In this document: one piece after another, positions 8,111-16,988 of the stretch
How the letters are laid out: every line of letters starts with the position of its first letter
Position numbering within the stretch: the first letter of the stretch is position 1
NCBI GenBank assembly: GCA_031414695.1
Contig: JANNWG010000062.1
Span: 62,001 to 126,000, forward strand
DNA length: 64,000 nt
Source of the DNA: UKL13-2 sp031414695
Lineage (GTDB): Bacteria; Pseudomonadota; Gammaproteobacteria; Burkholderiales; Usitatibacteraceae
Reading direction: 5' to 3'
Translations under genes and position numbers: made by a program
Notes under the pieces: generated by a model
Databases searched by the model: none
What the model saw: the letters and a program-made list of their open reading frames with translations, nothing else
Told to the model about the DNA's origin: nothing

Positions 8111-9367
8111 TTACTTTCGCCCGAGTGCGCGGTAACCAATATCGCTACGGTATTGCATGCCTGTAAACCGAATGGGTTCAAGCATGTCGTACGCACATCG
8201 TTGCGCAATTTTAACGGTGTCACCCAGCGCCGTCACACAAAGCACGCGACCGCCATTGGTCACAACGGCGCCGTCATGCAATCGAGTGCCAGCATGAAAC
8301 ACTTTTGCATCTTCAGTGGCCATTGGAATGTTTGTAATCGCATCACCTTTAGTCGGCGCATCAGGATAATTTGCCGCCGCCATCACCACGCCTAACGCGG
8401 CGCGACGATCCCACTCAGCGTCAGTGACATCGAGCTTGCCAGCAACGGCCGCTTCAACAAGTGATAAAAAATCGGTCTTTAATCGCATCATGATGGGCTG
8501 TGTTTCAGGGTCGCCCATGCGCGCATTAAATTCGACTACGCGCGGTCGGCCAGCGTCATCGATCATCAAGCCCGCGTAAAGAAAGCCTACGAAAGGCGCG
8601 CCTTCAGCGGCCATACCTTTTAGTGTTGGGTTAATGACCTCACGCATCACGCGCGCGTGAATTTCTGGCGTCACCACTGGGGCAGGTGAATACGCACCCA
8701 TGCCGCCAGTATTTGGCCCCACATCACCATCAAAAATACGTTTATGGTCTTGGGTTGATGCAAAGGGCAATGCATTCTTACCGTCGCATAAACAAATAAA
8801 ACTCGCTTCCTCGCCCTCCATGAACTCTTCAATTACGACCTGCCCTGGTGCGGTGCCCAACATCATATCGAGCGAGTCTAATGCGTCGCCGATAGTCATT
8901 GCGACCACCACGCCTTTGCCCGCCGCTAAACCATCGGCCTTAATGACAATCGGGGCGCCTTCTCGCGCGACGTATTGTTTTGCAGCGGAAATGTCAGTAA
9001 AGGTCGCGTACTTCGCTGTTGGTATGTTGTGCCGCTGCATAAATTGTTTGGCAAAATCTTTGGATGACTCCAATTGCGCGGCGGCACGTGATGGGCCGAA
9101 TATTGTTAAGCCTGCCGCCTGAAATTGATCTACCACGCCTGCAGCAAGTGATGCCTCAGGGCCAACCACGGTGAGGTAAATATTTTCTTTTTTAGCGAAT
9201 GCTATTAAATCGGGAATTGATTGAATGTCCACATTGACTAAGCCATCTTCAATCGCCGTACCCGCATTACCAGGTGCAACATAGACCAATTGGACATGCG
9301 GATTTTGCGTGAGGCGCCATGCGAGTGCATGTTCGCGGCCGCCAGAGCCGATTACTAAGAGCTTCAT
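8111..9367 (-). CDS. purD: Phosphoribosylamine-glycine ligase PurD
   Basis: PurD makes GAR from phosphoribosylamine, glycine and ATP, the second step of purine synthesis. The 418 residues begin MKLLVIGSGGREHALAW as expected. ATP-grasp features are clear: APIVIKADGLAAGKGVVVA, VIEEFMEGEEASF, and the metal region FNARMGDPETQ. The start codon lies only 7 bases after the vapC stop, so purD may be read through from the toxin-antitoxin pair as well as from any own promoter. Other purine genes in the window (purH, purN, purM) are on the same strand but not adjacent. Confidence 0.97.
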   Translation of the reverse strand: MKLLVIGSGGREHALAWRLTQNPHVQLVYVAPGNAGTAIEDGLVNVDIQSIPDLIAFAKKENIYLTVVGPEASLAAGVVDQFQAAGLTIFGPSRAAAQLESSKDFAKQFMQRHNIPTAKYATFTDISAAKQYVAREGAPIVIKADGLAAGKGVVVAMTIGDALDSLDMMLGTAPGQVVIEEFMEGEEASFICLCDGKNALPFASTQDHKRIFDGDVGPNTGGMGAYSPAPVVTPEIHARVMREVINPTLKGMAAEGAPFVGFLYAGLMIDDAGRPRVVEFNARMGDPETQPIMMRLKTDFLSLVEAAVAGKLDVTDAEWDRRAALGVVMAAANYPDAPTKGDAITNIPMATEDAKVFHAGTRLHDGAVVTNGGRVLCVTALGDTVKIAQRCAYDMLEPIRFTGMQYRSDIGYRALGRK

Positions 9368-9374
9368 AAAATAA

Positions 9375-9776
9375 TCAATTAGGTGAAATTAATTTTAATT
9401 TTGGAAAATATTCGCGATAGCGTTTGGCGTCGCGCGTTAGTAATGTTAAGTTTGAAATTGCCGCATGTGCGCCAATAAAAAAATCGGGTAACGGTGAGGC
9501 TTTAACACCGCCACGTGACCGGTATAGTGCATATGCCTTTCCGGCTAAAAATGCAGATGACCATGGCAAATCTAGCTGCGTAGCGCGGATTGTTTTTAAT
9601 GCTAGAGTCGCATCACGCTCATGTAAATACGCAAGCGAAAATTCCGCAAAAATAATGGGATTAATCGCTACACCTTCTGCATCAATCGCGTTAGCAAGTT
9701 CAGTTGATGACCAATCCGCCCACACCGTATTTTCTGTGGTGACATCAATCAACACATTGGTATCAACTAAAATCAT
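9375..9776 (-). CDS. vapC: PIN-domain ribonuclease toxin, VapC family
   Basis: A 133-residue PIN-domain protein. The acidic active-site set is complete: Asp5 (ILVDTNVLID), Glu45 (FAEFSLAY), Asp98 (PLPDFFIGAHA) and Asp116 (TRDAKRY). VapC toxins cut tRNA or rRNA; the target here is unknown. Its start is two bases after the stop of the AbrB-type antitoxin gene, the standard antitoxin-first order. It ends 7 bases before purD, so the module has been placed directly ahead of an essential biosynthetic gene. Confidence 0.9.
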   Translation of the reverse strand: MILVDTNVLIDVTTENTVWADWSSTELANAIDAEGVAINPIIFAEFSLAYLHERDATLALKTIRATQLDLPWSSAFLAGKAYALYRSRGGVKASPLPDFFIGAHAAISNLTLLTRDAKRYREYFPKLKLISPN

Positions 9777-9778
9777 GG

Positions 9779-10012
9779 CTATTTTTCACCGCGCGTCATC
9801 GCCATGACTTCATCGGTTGTCATCCCTAAATGTTTGAGAGAGCCGCGTAGTTGTGCAACCGCACTACTGCCAGCAGATTTTTTGCCGCTAACTGACTTGA
9901 GAATCACTTGACCTCGCGAAAATTCAAAATCCACTTCAGTATTGGGCATAAGCCCAGTCAGCTCACGAATTTTTTGCGGGATGGTCACTTGACCTTTAGA
10001 GGTGATTTTCAT
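9779..10012 (-). CDS. vapB: AbrB/MazE-fold antitoxin, VapB family
   Basis: A 77-residue protein with an N-terminal SpoVT/AbrB swapped-hairpin domain (MKITSKGQVTIPQKIRELTG, then VDFEFSRGQVILK), which binds DNA, and a polar C-terminal tail that should wrap the toxin. It pairs with the PIN toxin downstream; such antitoxins normally repress their own promoter. The promoter would lie within 10013-10070. Confidence 0.9.
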   Translation of the reverse strand: MKITSKGQVTIPQKIRELTGLMPNTEVDFEFSRGQVILKSVSGKKSAGSSAVAQLRGSLKHLGMTTDEVMAMTRGEK

Positions 10013-10070
10013 GCGTTCTCTCCGGTATTACTATCTAAAGTAAGAATCTTACGCTAGTTTGATGAAAAAA

Positions 10071-10292
10071 TTAGTTAAGTGGCCAACTGGGAATGACCTC
10101 GTCAATCTTGGTTTGAAGCGGCATTGTTTCAGCTAGTGCCTCAATAATGCCGTGATAGTGCAAGTATGGGGTTCCGTCTTGCTTATTGCTAAATAAATAC
10201 ATATGCATGTCGCGTAACTTACGTTGGGCAAATTTCAGCCGCACAACATTTTGTTGTGACGAAGAGTGTGTGATGTGAAAACCATTGCACAT
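10071..10292 (-). CDS. Hypothetical protein, 73 residues, uncertain
   Basis: An open frame of 73 codons upstream of vapBC on the same strand. I recognise no family. The middle part (KLRDMHMYLFSNKQDG) looks protein-like, but no signal peptide, membrane segment or known motif is present and no strong ribosome site was seen. It could be a small unknown gene or a remnant of a longer one. An 8-bp inverted repeat lies just upstream. Confidence 0.3.
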   Translation of the reverse strand: MCNGFHITHSSSQQNVVRLKFAQRKLRDMHMYLFSNKQDGTPYLHYHGIIEALAETMPLQTKIDEVIPSWPLN

Positions 10293-10298
10293 ACCCGC

Positions 10299-10321
10299 GT
10301 GGGCAGATAGACCCTGCCCAC
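10299..10321. repeat. GTGGGCAG / CTGCCCAC inverted repeat
   Basis: A perfect 8-bp stem with a 7-base spacer upstream of the 73-codon frame. GGGTGGGCA...TGCCCAC sequences are familiar as scattered bacterial repeats, so it is as likely a repeat fragment as a regulatory site. Confidence 0.5.
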
Positions 10322-10343
10322 CCTAATAAGCTAATTCACTTAT

Positions 10344-10410
10344 AAACTCGAATATTAGTCGGTGTTTACAAGCATAAATGCTTGAAGGTGCTCGCCAATA
10401 TGCGAGTTTT
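10344..10410. repeat. 67-bp intergenic hairpin repeat, copy 3
   Basis: Just downstream of purH. Outer arms AAACTCG and CGAGTTT pair perfectly, and the tip is CAAGCAT-AA-ATGCTTG. Confidence 0.75.
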
Positions 10411-10421
10411 AATTTCTAATA

Positions 10422-11978
10422 TCAATGCCGAAAATGCCGCATGCCCGTCATCAGCATCGCCACATTGCGTTCGTTGGCAGCGGCAATGACTTCATCATCG
10501 CGCATAGAGCCGCCGGGTTGAATCACGGCGGTGGCTCCTGCGTCCGCGATGACATCAAGCCCATCGCGAAATGGGAAAAATGCGTCGGATGCCGCAACAG
10601 AGCCTGTGAGTGTTAAGCCCGCATGTTTGGCTTTAATCGCCGCGATTTTGGTGGAGTCGATGCGGCTCATCTGTCCCGCGCCGACGCCGAGTGTCATGCC
10701 GTAACGACAAAATACAATGGCGTTTGATTTCACATATTTTGCGACGCGGAAGGCGAAAATTAAATCATTCATTTCCGCTGCTGTGGGCTTACGTTTGGTG
10801 ACGACTTTTAATTGTGCAACATCGAAGTTATCTGTCGTTTGTACCAGTAAGCCGCCGCCGACGCGCTTCATGTCGAATTTATTGTTACCCTTACCCAAAG
10901 CAATTTGTATCACTCGTACATTTTGTTTATTCGCAAAAATGGCTAATGCCTCGACCGTAAAACTAGGTGCGATAACCACTTCAACAAATTGCTTGGCGAC
11001 AGACGCGGCAGTCGCGCCATCGACTTCACGGTTAAACGCGATGATGCCGCCAAAGGCTGAAGTTGGGTCGGTCTCAAGTGCGCGTAAGTAGGCGGTGTTC
11101 GTGTCGTTGGCAATGGCGACGCCGCAAGGATTGGCATGTTTGACAATCACGCAGGCGGTCACGTCAAAGGAGCGGCAGCATTCCCATGCCGCATCGGCGT
11201 CGGCGATGTTGTTGTATGAGAGCGCTTTGCCCTGTAATTGCTGGTAGCTTGCAAGCGTGCCTGCGGCAGGATTTTTTTCGACATAAAACGCGGCGTCTTG
11301 ATGTGGGTTTTCACCATAGCGCATGGTTTCGGCCAGCGTGACGCTTAGATTTAATTGCGTCGGAAATGTTCGTGGCGTGTTGTCATCGTCGAGAGACGTT
11401 AGAAAGTTTGAGATCATGCCGTCGTATTCAGCGGTGTGGCTAAATGCTTTTTTGGCAAGGCTAAATCGGGTGGCAGCGCTTATTGCGCCGTGATTGGCCG
11501 TCATTTCGGCGGTGATTTTTTCGTAGTCGAGCGCGTCGGTCACAATCGCCACAAACGCATGATTTTTTGCGGCTGCCCTCACCATGGTGGGCCCACCGAT
11601 ATCAATATTTTCAATTGCATCATCTAGCGCCACATCAGCTTTGGCGATGGTAGCCGCGAACGGATATAGATTGACCACCACCATATCTATCGCAGGAATG
11701 CTATGTTCGCGCATGGCGTCGGTATGGTGAGCCAAATCACGTCGCGCCAAAATGCCGCCATGCACTTTAGGATGCAAGGTTTTGACGCGCCCATCCATCA
11801 TCTCTGGAAAGCCCGTGTAGTCGCCCACTTCAATGACCTTAATGCCATTTGCAGAAAGCAATTTGGCGGTACCACCAGTCGATAAAATTTCTACACCATT
11901 GGCGGCTAAGAATTTAGCAAAAGGCAAAATGCCCGCTTTGTCTGAGACGCTTAGGAGGGCACGTTTGATTGAGATCAT
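10422..11978 (-). CDS. purH: Bifunctional AICAR transformylase / IMP cyclohydrolase PurH
   Basis: PurH carries out the last two steps of IMP synthesis. The 518 residues have the two expected parts: an N-terminal MGS-like cyclohydrolase domain (RALLSVSDKAGILPFAKFL, STGGTAKLL, GRVKTLHPKVHGGIL) and the transformylase domain with the folate/AICAR site (YGENPHQDAAFY, VKHANPCGVA, KSNAIVF). It follows fis on the minus strand after about 150 bases, part of the dusB-fis-purH order usual in Betaproteobacteria. Confidence 0.97.
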   Translation of the reverse strand: MISIKRALLSVSDKAGILPFAKFLAANGVEILSTGGTAKLLSANGIKVIEVGDYTGFPEMMDGRVKTLHPKVHGGILARRDLAHHTDAMREHSIPAIDMVVVNLYPFAATIAKADVALDDAIENIDIGGPTMVRAAAKNHAFVAIVTDALDYEKITAEMTANHGAISAATRFSLAKKAFSHTAEYDGMISNFLTSLDDDNTPRTFPTQLNLSVTLAETMRYGENPHQDAAFYVEKNPAAGTLASYQQLQGKALSYNNIADADAAWECCRSFDVTACVIVKHANPCGVAIANDTNTAYLRALETDPTSAFGGIIAFNREVDGATAASVAKQFVEVVIAPSFTVEALAIFANKQNVRVIQIALGKGNNKFDMKRVGGGLLVQTTDNFDVAQLKVVTKRKPTAAEMNDLIFAFRVAKYVKSNAIVFCRYGMTLGVGAGQMSRIDSTKIAAIKAKHAGLTLTGSVAASDAFFPFRDGLDVIADAGATAVIQPGGSMRDDEVIAAANERNVAMLMTGMRHFRH

Positions 11979-11995
11979 GTTTAGATTGTGGTTGA

Positions 11996-12132
11996 CGGTT
12001 GGGCGTTGAGCGTGCGGCGTTGAGGGTTGAGTGTTTTGCGCGCTGCGTTAGCCGAGGTTGCGCGGTTAATTACATATTTGCTGATACATCGAACTTTGTT
12101 TTGTGCATAGCGCCTCACGCTAAACGCTACTC
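11996..12132. repeat. Inverted GTTGAG / GCGTTTAGCGT heptad repeats in the fis-purH gap
   Basis: One end of the gap carries GTTGGGCGTTGAGCGTGCGG followed by further GTTGAG repeats; the other end carries CGCCTCACGCTAAACGC, which reads as GCGTTTAGCGTGAGGCG on the other strand. The two blocks could form a loose stem. Similar heptad strings occur scattered in other Proteobacteria (from memory). No gene is seen between them. Confidence 0.45.
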
Positions 12133-12396
12133 AATCCCGTGCTGGCATAATTTTTTTCGCAAGGTATTGCGATTGAGTCCGAGCAAGTCAGCGGCGCGGG
12201 TTTGGTTGCCGCGCGCGTGATGCATCACAACTTCAAGTAGCGGCCTCTCAATGTTGGCAACAACCATGTCGTAAATGTCGGTAGCCTCCTCACCATCGAG
12301 GTCTGAGAAATACTGCTTCATCATTTTACGAACACAAGCTGATAACTCGCTATCACTACTATCCTCAAGCGTGAGGCTTCTAACGTTGCTACTCAT
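12127..12396 (-). CDS. fis: Fis-family DNA-binding protein
   Basis: An 89-residue nucleoid protein, a little shorter than E. coli Fis (98). The C-terminal half is a clear Fis helix-turn-helix, NQTRAADLLGLNRNTLRKKL, preceded by the dimer helices (RPLLEVVMHHARG). Fis bends DNA and modulates rRNA, tRNA and site-specific recombination. The start is 27 bases after the dusB stop, matching the well-known dusB-fis operon. Confidence 0.93.
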   Translation of the reverse strand: MSSNVRSLTLEDSSDSELSACVRKMMKQYFSDLDGEEATDIYDMVVANIERPLLEVVMHHARGNQTRAADLLGLNRNTLRKKLCQHGIE

Positions 12397-12423
12397 ACTA
12401 TTCCTTGATTGCCTTTTTTTAAC

Positions 12424-13470
12424 CTACGCAGCCGACTGCAATTGGTCGGCGGCTGTTCCCAAATTTCTTAAATCTTTACCGAAGGCAAAGAATACACGAC
12501 CTTCGGATTTTAGTTTTTGTAAAAATGAAACGACTGCGGCGAGCTGTAAATCCGCGCATTCAAGCTGATTCATTAGTTGCCGAAAATCTTCACCACCTGG
12601 TGCTTGTGACAAATACCAGCCTATGTGTTTGCGCGCGATGCGATGGCCTTTCGCCTCACCATAAAATTGATAAAGATTTTGTAAATGTTCCGTTGCAATT
12701 GCGCTTGCTTCGTCAATCGTTGGTGGCAACATGTGTGTGCCGGTTTTTAAGTACCAGCTAATCTCACGAAATAGCCACGGGCAGCCCTGCGCGGCGCGGC
12801 CAATCATGATGGCGTCGGCGCGCGTTTGTTCAAGAACATACTTTGCTTTTTCAGGCGAATCGATATCGCCATTGGCAATCACGGGAATTTTGACCGCTTG
12901 TTTTACCGCCCGAATGGTTTCGTATTCGGCATTACCATTGTATAAATCAGCGCGTGTGCGTCCATGAATGGTGAGCGCTTGTATGCCGCAGTCTTCCGCG
13001 ATGCGCGCAATAGTTAATGCGTTTTTATGTGCGCGATCCCAGCCGGTGCGAATTTTTAATGTCACGGGCACATTCACCGCATTCACCACCGCCGTTAATA
13101 TGCGTGCTACCAGCGGCTCGTCTTGCAAGAGTGCCGAGCCCGCATAAACATTGCAGACTTTTTTAGCGGGGCAGCCCATGTTGATGTCAATGATTTGCGC
13201 GCCACGGTCAATGTTGTAACGCGCCGCATCGGCCATCATCTCGGGCGCAGCACCGGCAATTTGCACTACGATGGGATCAACTTCGCCGTCATGGTCGCCG
13301 CGTAAGACTGATTTTTCAGTGGCCCATAATTTGCTATTGGACGCCACCATTTCCGATACGGCCATGCCAGCACCTAAGCGCTTTACTAATTGGCGAAACG
13401 GTCTATCCGTGACGCCAGCCATCGGCGCGCAGATGAGATTATTTTTTAGCGTGATATTGCCGATTTGCAC
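12424..13470 (-). CDS. dusB: tRNA-dihydrouridine synthase DusB
   Basis: An FMN enzyme that reduces uridines in the tRNA D-arm. The 348 residues show the TIM-barrel pattern: LICAPMAGVTDRPFRQL, the catalytic Cys100 in INMGCPAKKVC, LKIRTGWD, the phosphate-binding VIANGDIDSPEKA, and DAIMIGRAAQGCPWLF. It is the first gene of the dusB-fis unit. Subfamily B follows from the fis linkage and the overall pattern. Confidence 0.95.
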   Translation of the reverse strand: MQIGNITLKNNLICAPMAGVTDRPFRQLVKRLGAGMAVSEMVASNSKLWATEKSVLRGDHDGEVDPIVVQIAGAAPEMMADAARYNIDRGAQIIDINMGCPAKKVCNVYAGSALLQDEPLVARILTAVVNAVNVPVTLKIRTGWDRAHKNALTIARIAEDCGIQALTIHGRTRADLYNGNAEYETIRAVKQAVKIPVIANGDIDSPEKAKYVLEQTRADAIMIGRAAQGCPWLFREISWYLKTGTHMLPPTIDEASAIATEHLQNLYQFYGEAKGHRIARKHIGWYLSQAPGGEDFRQLMNQLECADLQLAAVVSFLQKLKSEGRVFFAFGKDLRNLGTAADQLQSAA

Positions 13471-13575
13471 GATTAGAAAAATGGTGTGATGGAAAAATAC
13501 CGGACTGACAGTTTACCGCTGCAAATTCTCAGTTGCTTAAGTTTTAAGCAAATTATTTTTGTTGTTAACGTTTTA

Positions 13576-14295
13576 TTACGTCAGATTTAAGCTGAGCAGA
13601 TCATTCGCGCTACACCAACGCCATTCGCCAAGTGGCAAGTCATCGGGCAGACGTAGGCCGCCGATTTGGCTGCGATGCAGCGCGGTCACATGATTGCTGA
13701 CGGCTGCCATCATGCGTTTGACTTGATGGTACTTGCCTTGCGCTAAGGTGAGTTGAATTTTATTTGGCGCATCCATTGGCGTACAGGCGAGTGCGTGCAC
13801 TGGTTTGGGGTCGTCATCAAGCACCACACCGGCTAATAATTTTGCAATCTGCGTCGGCGTGATGGCTTCACTTAACGTCACATCATATATTTTTGGTACG
13901 TGGTGTTTGGGGGACGCCATCCGATGAATAAATTTGCCATCATCAGAAAAAAGCAGCAGCCCTGTGGTGTCTTGGTCAAGTCGTCCCACCGCCTGTATGC
14001 CGCCATTTCTAGCGCGCAATGGATCAGCCAAGAGTCGATACACGCTGGGGTGCGATTTAGCTTTTTGCGAACATTCATATCCGACAGGTTTATGTAGCAT
14101 CACATAAGCTTTTTCGCGATACGGCCAAGTGGTGTTGTCCACCGTGAATGTAAATTCAGGAGACAAGACGTCTATGATTTCATCTGCGTTATCAACAACG
14201 CCGCCGTTAATGACGACCGCGCCATTCGCAATTAAAATCGCGCACATTTTGCGTGTGCCAAAGCCTTGGCTAAAGAGAAGTTGGGCGAGAGTCAT
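13576..14295 (-). CDS. rsuA: 16S rRNA pseudouridine synthase RsuA
   Basis: RsuA converts U516 of 16S rRNA to pseudouridine. The 239 residues begin with a small S4-like RNA-binding part (LAQLLFSQGFGTRKMC, ANGAVVINGG) followed by the synthase domain with MLHKPVGYECS, the catalytic Asp107 in AVGRLDQDTTGLLLFS, and the KYHQVKRMMAAV block. Length and motifs favour RsuA over RluB/E/F. It stands alone, with a hairpin repeat copy and a terminator upstream. Confidence 0.93.
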   Translation of the reverse strand: MTLAQLLFSQGFGTRKMCAILIANGAVVINGGVVDNADEIIDVLSPEFTFTVDNTTWPYREKAYVMLHKPVGYECSQKAKSHPSVYRLLADPLRARNGGIQAVGRLDQDTTGLLLFSDDGKFIHRMASPKHHVPKIYDVTLSEAITPTQIAKLLAGVVLDDDPKPVHALACTPMDAPNKIQLTLAQGKYHQVKRMMAAVSNHVTALHRSQIGGLRLPDDLPLGEWRWCSANDLLSLNLT

Positions 14296-14323
14296 AATTT
14301 ATTTCACAAGTAAGATGAAATTT

Positions 14324-14390
14324 AAAACATCAATATCCACGTGCATTTGCAAGCAAAAATGCTCCAAAATGCACGTCAATAAATGACTTT
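14324..14390. repeat. 67-bp intergenic hairpin repeat, copy 4
   Basis: Between the desaturase stop and rsuA. The stem ACGTGCATTT / AAATGCACGT is perfect, and it ends in CGTCAATAAATGACTTT. Confidence 0.75.
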
Positions 14391-14410
14391 TAATAAAATT
14401 AAATAATAAA

Positions 14411-14437
14411 AAAACCCGCCGCACGGCGGGTTTTTTT
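14411..14437 (-). terminator. Rho-independent terminator after the desaturase gene
   Basis: Stem AAACCCGCCG / CGGCGGGTTT with a 2-base loop, flanked by A and T runs on both sides, so it could work in either direction. It lies 15 bases past the desaturase stop. Confidence 0.88.
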
Positions 14438-14451
14438 ATTCAACAAACACA

Positions 14452-15660
14452 CTACGCGTAGGCGCGAAGGCGTCTGGAGAATTGTTGTAGCGCCTCAATG
14501 CCAGAGGCCTCAGCACGTTTGCACCAGTCTTCTAGTCGTGCGACTAATTCTTCTTTAGAAAGCGTCGAGCGATTCCACATTTCCATGAGTTCGCGTTTGA
14601 ACGCATAAACTTTATCTAGCGTGTCGCTTTGTTTTAACGCCAAGTCGAGTGACGCGCGATTGGCGTCAGTTAAGCTCGCATTATCAGATTGCATCCACGT
14701 GCGGAAATTTTTCCAACCGCGACGTGAGGATTCACGCGGATTGAACGCCACACCTTCAGTATGCAGACGTTGAATTTCGGCACGACAGGTGGCTTTTAAT
14801 GTGCTCGCATATTTGGTGGTAATTTCAAACCGATGCGCCATTACCGCTTGCAAAGTTTCAACGTCACAGCTGACTTTGTTCCAATCAAATTTGGCTTGCG
14901 GCGCGACTTTTTTTACCTTCGCTAATCCACAAACTTCAAGTGCGCGAATGTAGAGCCAGCCTAAATCAAACTCATACCATTTCATCGAGAAGCGTGCTGA
15001 CGTTGGGAAGGCGTGATGGTTATTGTGTAGCTCTTCGCCGCCAATCCAAAAGGCGATAGGCGTGATATTGCGGCTTGTGTCGGTCACCGTGTAATGACGA
15101 TAGCCCCAGTAGTGGCCGATGCCATTGATGATCCCAGCTGCGTGAAACGGAATCCAAGCCATTTGCGCGGCCCAAATAGTTGCGCCGAGTGGACCCAATA
15201 CCACTAGGTTAATCACCAACATTAAACCAACACCCTGCCAGGAATATTTTGCATACACATTGCGCTCGATCCAATCGTCCGGTACGCCGTGGCTATATTT
15301 GTCGATGGTTTCTTTATTCTTTGACTCGGTGCGATAAAGCTCTGCCCCTTCGGTGAGGACTTTCTTAATGCCATAAATCATCGGCGAATGCGGGTCATCC
15401 ACCGTTTCACATTTAGCGTGATGTTTACGATGAATTGCTACCCACTCGCGCGTGACCATGCCAGTGGTGAGCCATAACCAAAAGCGGAAAAAATGCGATG
15501 GAATTGCATGTAGCTCAAGGCCGCGGTGCGCTTGTGCGCGGTGCAGAAAAATGGTGACGGCCGCGATAGTGACATGTGTCACCGCAACGCCGAAAACAAT
15601 ATAGCCCCACCAAGGTAGGTCGATCAGTCCAGTGAGGCTGTTTAAAATGGTGAAGTCCAA
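14452..15660 (-). CDS. Membrane fatty acid desaturase (delta-9 acyl-CoA/acyl-lipid type)
   Basis: A 402-residue membrane desaturase that should put a cis double bond into acyl chains using O2 and a diiron site. The three histidine boxes are complete: His40-His45 (FLHRAQAHR), His77/His80/His81 (IHRKHHAKCE) and His212/His215/His216 (ELHNNHHAF). Hydrophobic stretches at about 15-39, 53-70, 143-165 and 168-186 give the usual four-helix layout. Residues 275-402 form a charged, non-membrane tail of unknown role. The start appears to be TTG at 15660, supported by a strong GGAGAG site a few bases before it. It may adjust membrane fluidity in the cold. Confidence 0.92.
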   Translation of the reverse strand: MDFTILNSLTGLIDLPWWGYIVFGVAVTHVTIAAVTIFLHRAQAHRGLELHAIPSHFFRFWLWLTTGMVTREWVAIHRKHHAKCETVDDPHSPMIYGIKKVLTEGAELYRTESKNKETIDKYSHGVPDDWIERNVYAKYSWQGVGLMLVINLVVLGPLGATIWAAQMAWIPFHAAGIINGIGHYWGYRHYTVTDTSRNITPIAFWIGGEELHNNHHAFPTSARFSMKWYEFDLGWLYIRALEVCGLAKVKKVAPQAKFDWNKVSCDVETLQAVMAHRFEITTKYASTLKATCRAEIQRLHTEGVAFNPRESSRRGWKNFRTWMQSDNASLTDANRASLDLALKQSDTLDKVYAFKRELMEMWNRSTLSKEELVARLEDWCKRAEASGIEALQQFSRRLRAYA

Positions 15661-15722
15661 GTTGCTCTCCTATGTAGAGAATGTATTTTACGCTGTTGTG
15701 AAAAAACACGCTTGGGGCGTTT

Positions 15723-16949
15723 TTAAGCAGCAGGTAAGGTCGAGATTTCGATGCCAGCGAGCGAAAATTCGTGAAGTATTTTTGTCAATAAATCTGAACG
15801 CAAAACACCTTGGCCTTTTTCTGCATCCGCTACCCACACTTGTAGCTCAAGTTCTATGCCGCGTTCTGTTAATGCTTTGACCAACACCGATGGCGCGGGA
15901 TCAGCCAGTATGCGTGATTCAGATTGCGTTGCGGCAAACAAAATATTTTTTGCGCTTTCAAGGTCACTACCATAGGCAATGGTTAGCCCCGTTTTTATGG
16001 ATACGCGGGAGTCAGTATAGGAGTGATTGACTACGGTATTGGTAATCAAAGTGTCGTTGGGCACAATGGCCTCTGTGCCGTCTAAACTTTTAATCACCGT
16101 ATAACGTGATTTGATCGCCTCCACCACACCGTGCTTGTTATCGACGGTCACTAAATCACCCAGTTGAATCGAACGATCAAGCAAAATGATGAAGCCTGAG
16201 ACGTAGTTAGACGCAATTTTTTGCAGGCCAAAGCCTAAACCCACGCCAAGTGCGCCACCGAAAACGGAAAGCAATGTTAAATCAAAGCCAACCAGCGGCA
16301 TGGCGATAAGTAGTGAAAGCACCAATGCTAAGGCACGAATGAATTTAACAATGACGACCCGTGATGAAATATCAATGGTCTCGATTTTCATTACCCGCGT
16401 TTCAATCAAGCTTGATAAACCAAGCGCGATGAAAATGGTGATTGCGGCCGTTATGAGAGCTTGCAACACTAGCAATAGCGAGATTTTTTGCTTGCCCATC
16501 ATGAATGAAACATCATCAAGTGCGGCGGTAATTTCAGTGAGTGCGCCAGTAATGTGCAACGCCAATACAATCCAGATGCTTAATACTAAAAAGCGTTCAG
16601 AGGCTTTTAAGAGCGCGGAGGGCGCTATCATGTGACGCAACAAATAAACAGCTAAACGAATCGCTGTAAATGCGGCAATCAGCGGTATCGCAACATGCAG
16701 TAATGGCGTCAGCTGAAACTTAATCAGCACCATGCGGCTGGCCCAAACCAGCACGAGGAAAAATAGCGGCCAGATCACGCGCTGCGCGCCGCCTGCGCCA
16801 ATTTTAGCCAGCCCTGGTGAAAGATTGTCTGGCAGATAGCGGCGGATGAGAGAGGCCAACAACCATGAAATCGCGAGCGCGATAACGACAACGCCGATCT
16901 CCGTGAGGCCAGCGCGTGAGGTAAGGCTTTTACTAATGTCGTCAATCAT
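15723..16949 (-). CDS. MscS-type mechanosensitive channel
   Basis: A 408-residue membrane protein with about six predicted helices ahead of the MscS pore helix and beta domain, so longer than E. coli MscS (286). The pore segment is the Gly/Ala-rich GGALGVGLGFGLQKIASNYV followed by SGFIILLDRSIQLGD, then the beta-domain signature YTVIKSLDGTEAIVPNDTL. It should release solutes on hypo-osmotic shock. It sits between rsmB and the desaturase on the same strand, 39 bases after rsmB, which suggests a shared transcript. Confidence 0.92.
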   Translation of the reverse strand: MIDDISKSLTSRAGLTEIGVVVIALAISWLLASLIRRYLPDNLSPGLAKIGAGGAQRVIWPLFFLVLVWASRMVLIKFQLTPLLHVAIPLIAAFTAIRLAVYLLRHMIAPSALLKASERFLVLSIWIVLALHITGALTEITAALDDVSFMMGKQKISLLLVLQALITAAITIFIALGLSSLIETRVMKIETIDISSRVVIVKFIRALALVLSLLIAMPLVGFDLTLLSVFGGALGVGLGFGLQKIASNYVSGFIILLDRSIQLGDLVTVDNKHGVVEAIKSRYTVIKSLDGTEAIVPNDTLITNTVVNHSYTDSRVSIKTGLTIAYGSDLESAKNILFAATQSESRILADPAPSVLVKALTERGIELELQVWVADAEKGQGVLRSDLLTKILHEFSLAGIEISTLPAA

Positions 16950-16988
16950 GACGTGCCGTCTTTGCTAACAATGACGTTGTAGGACGCG

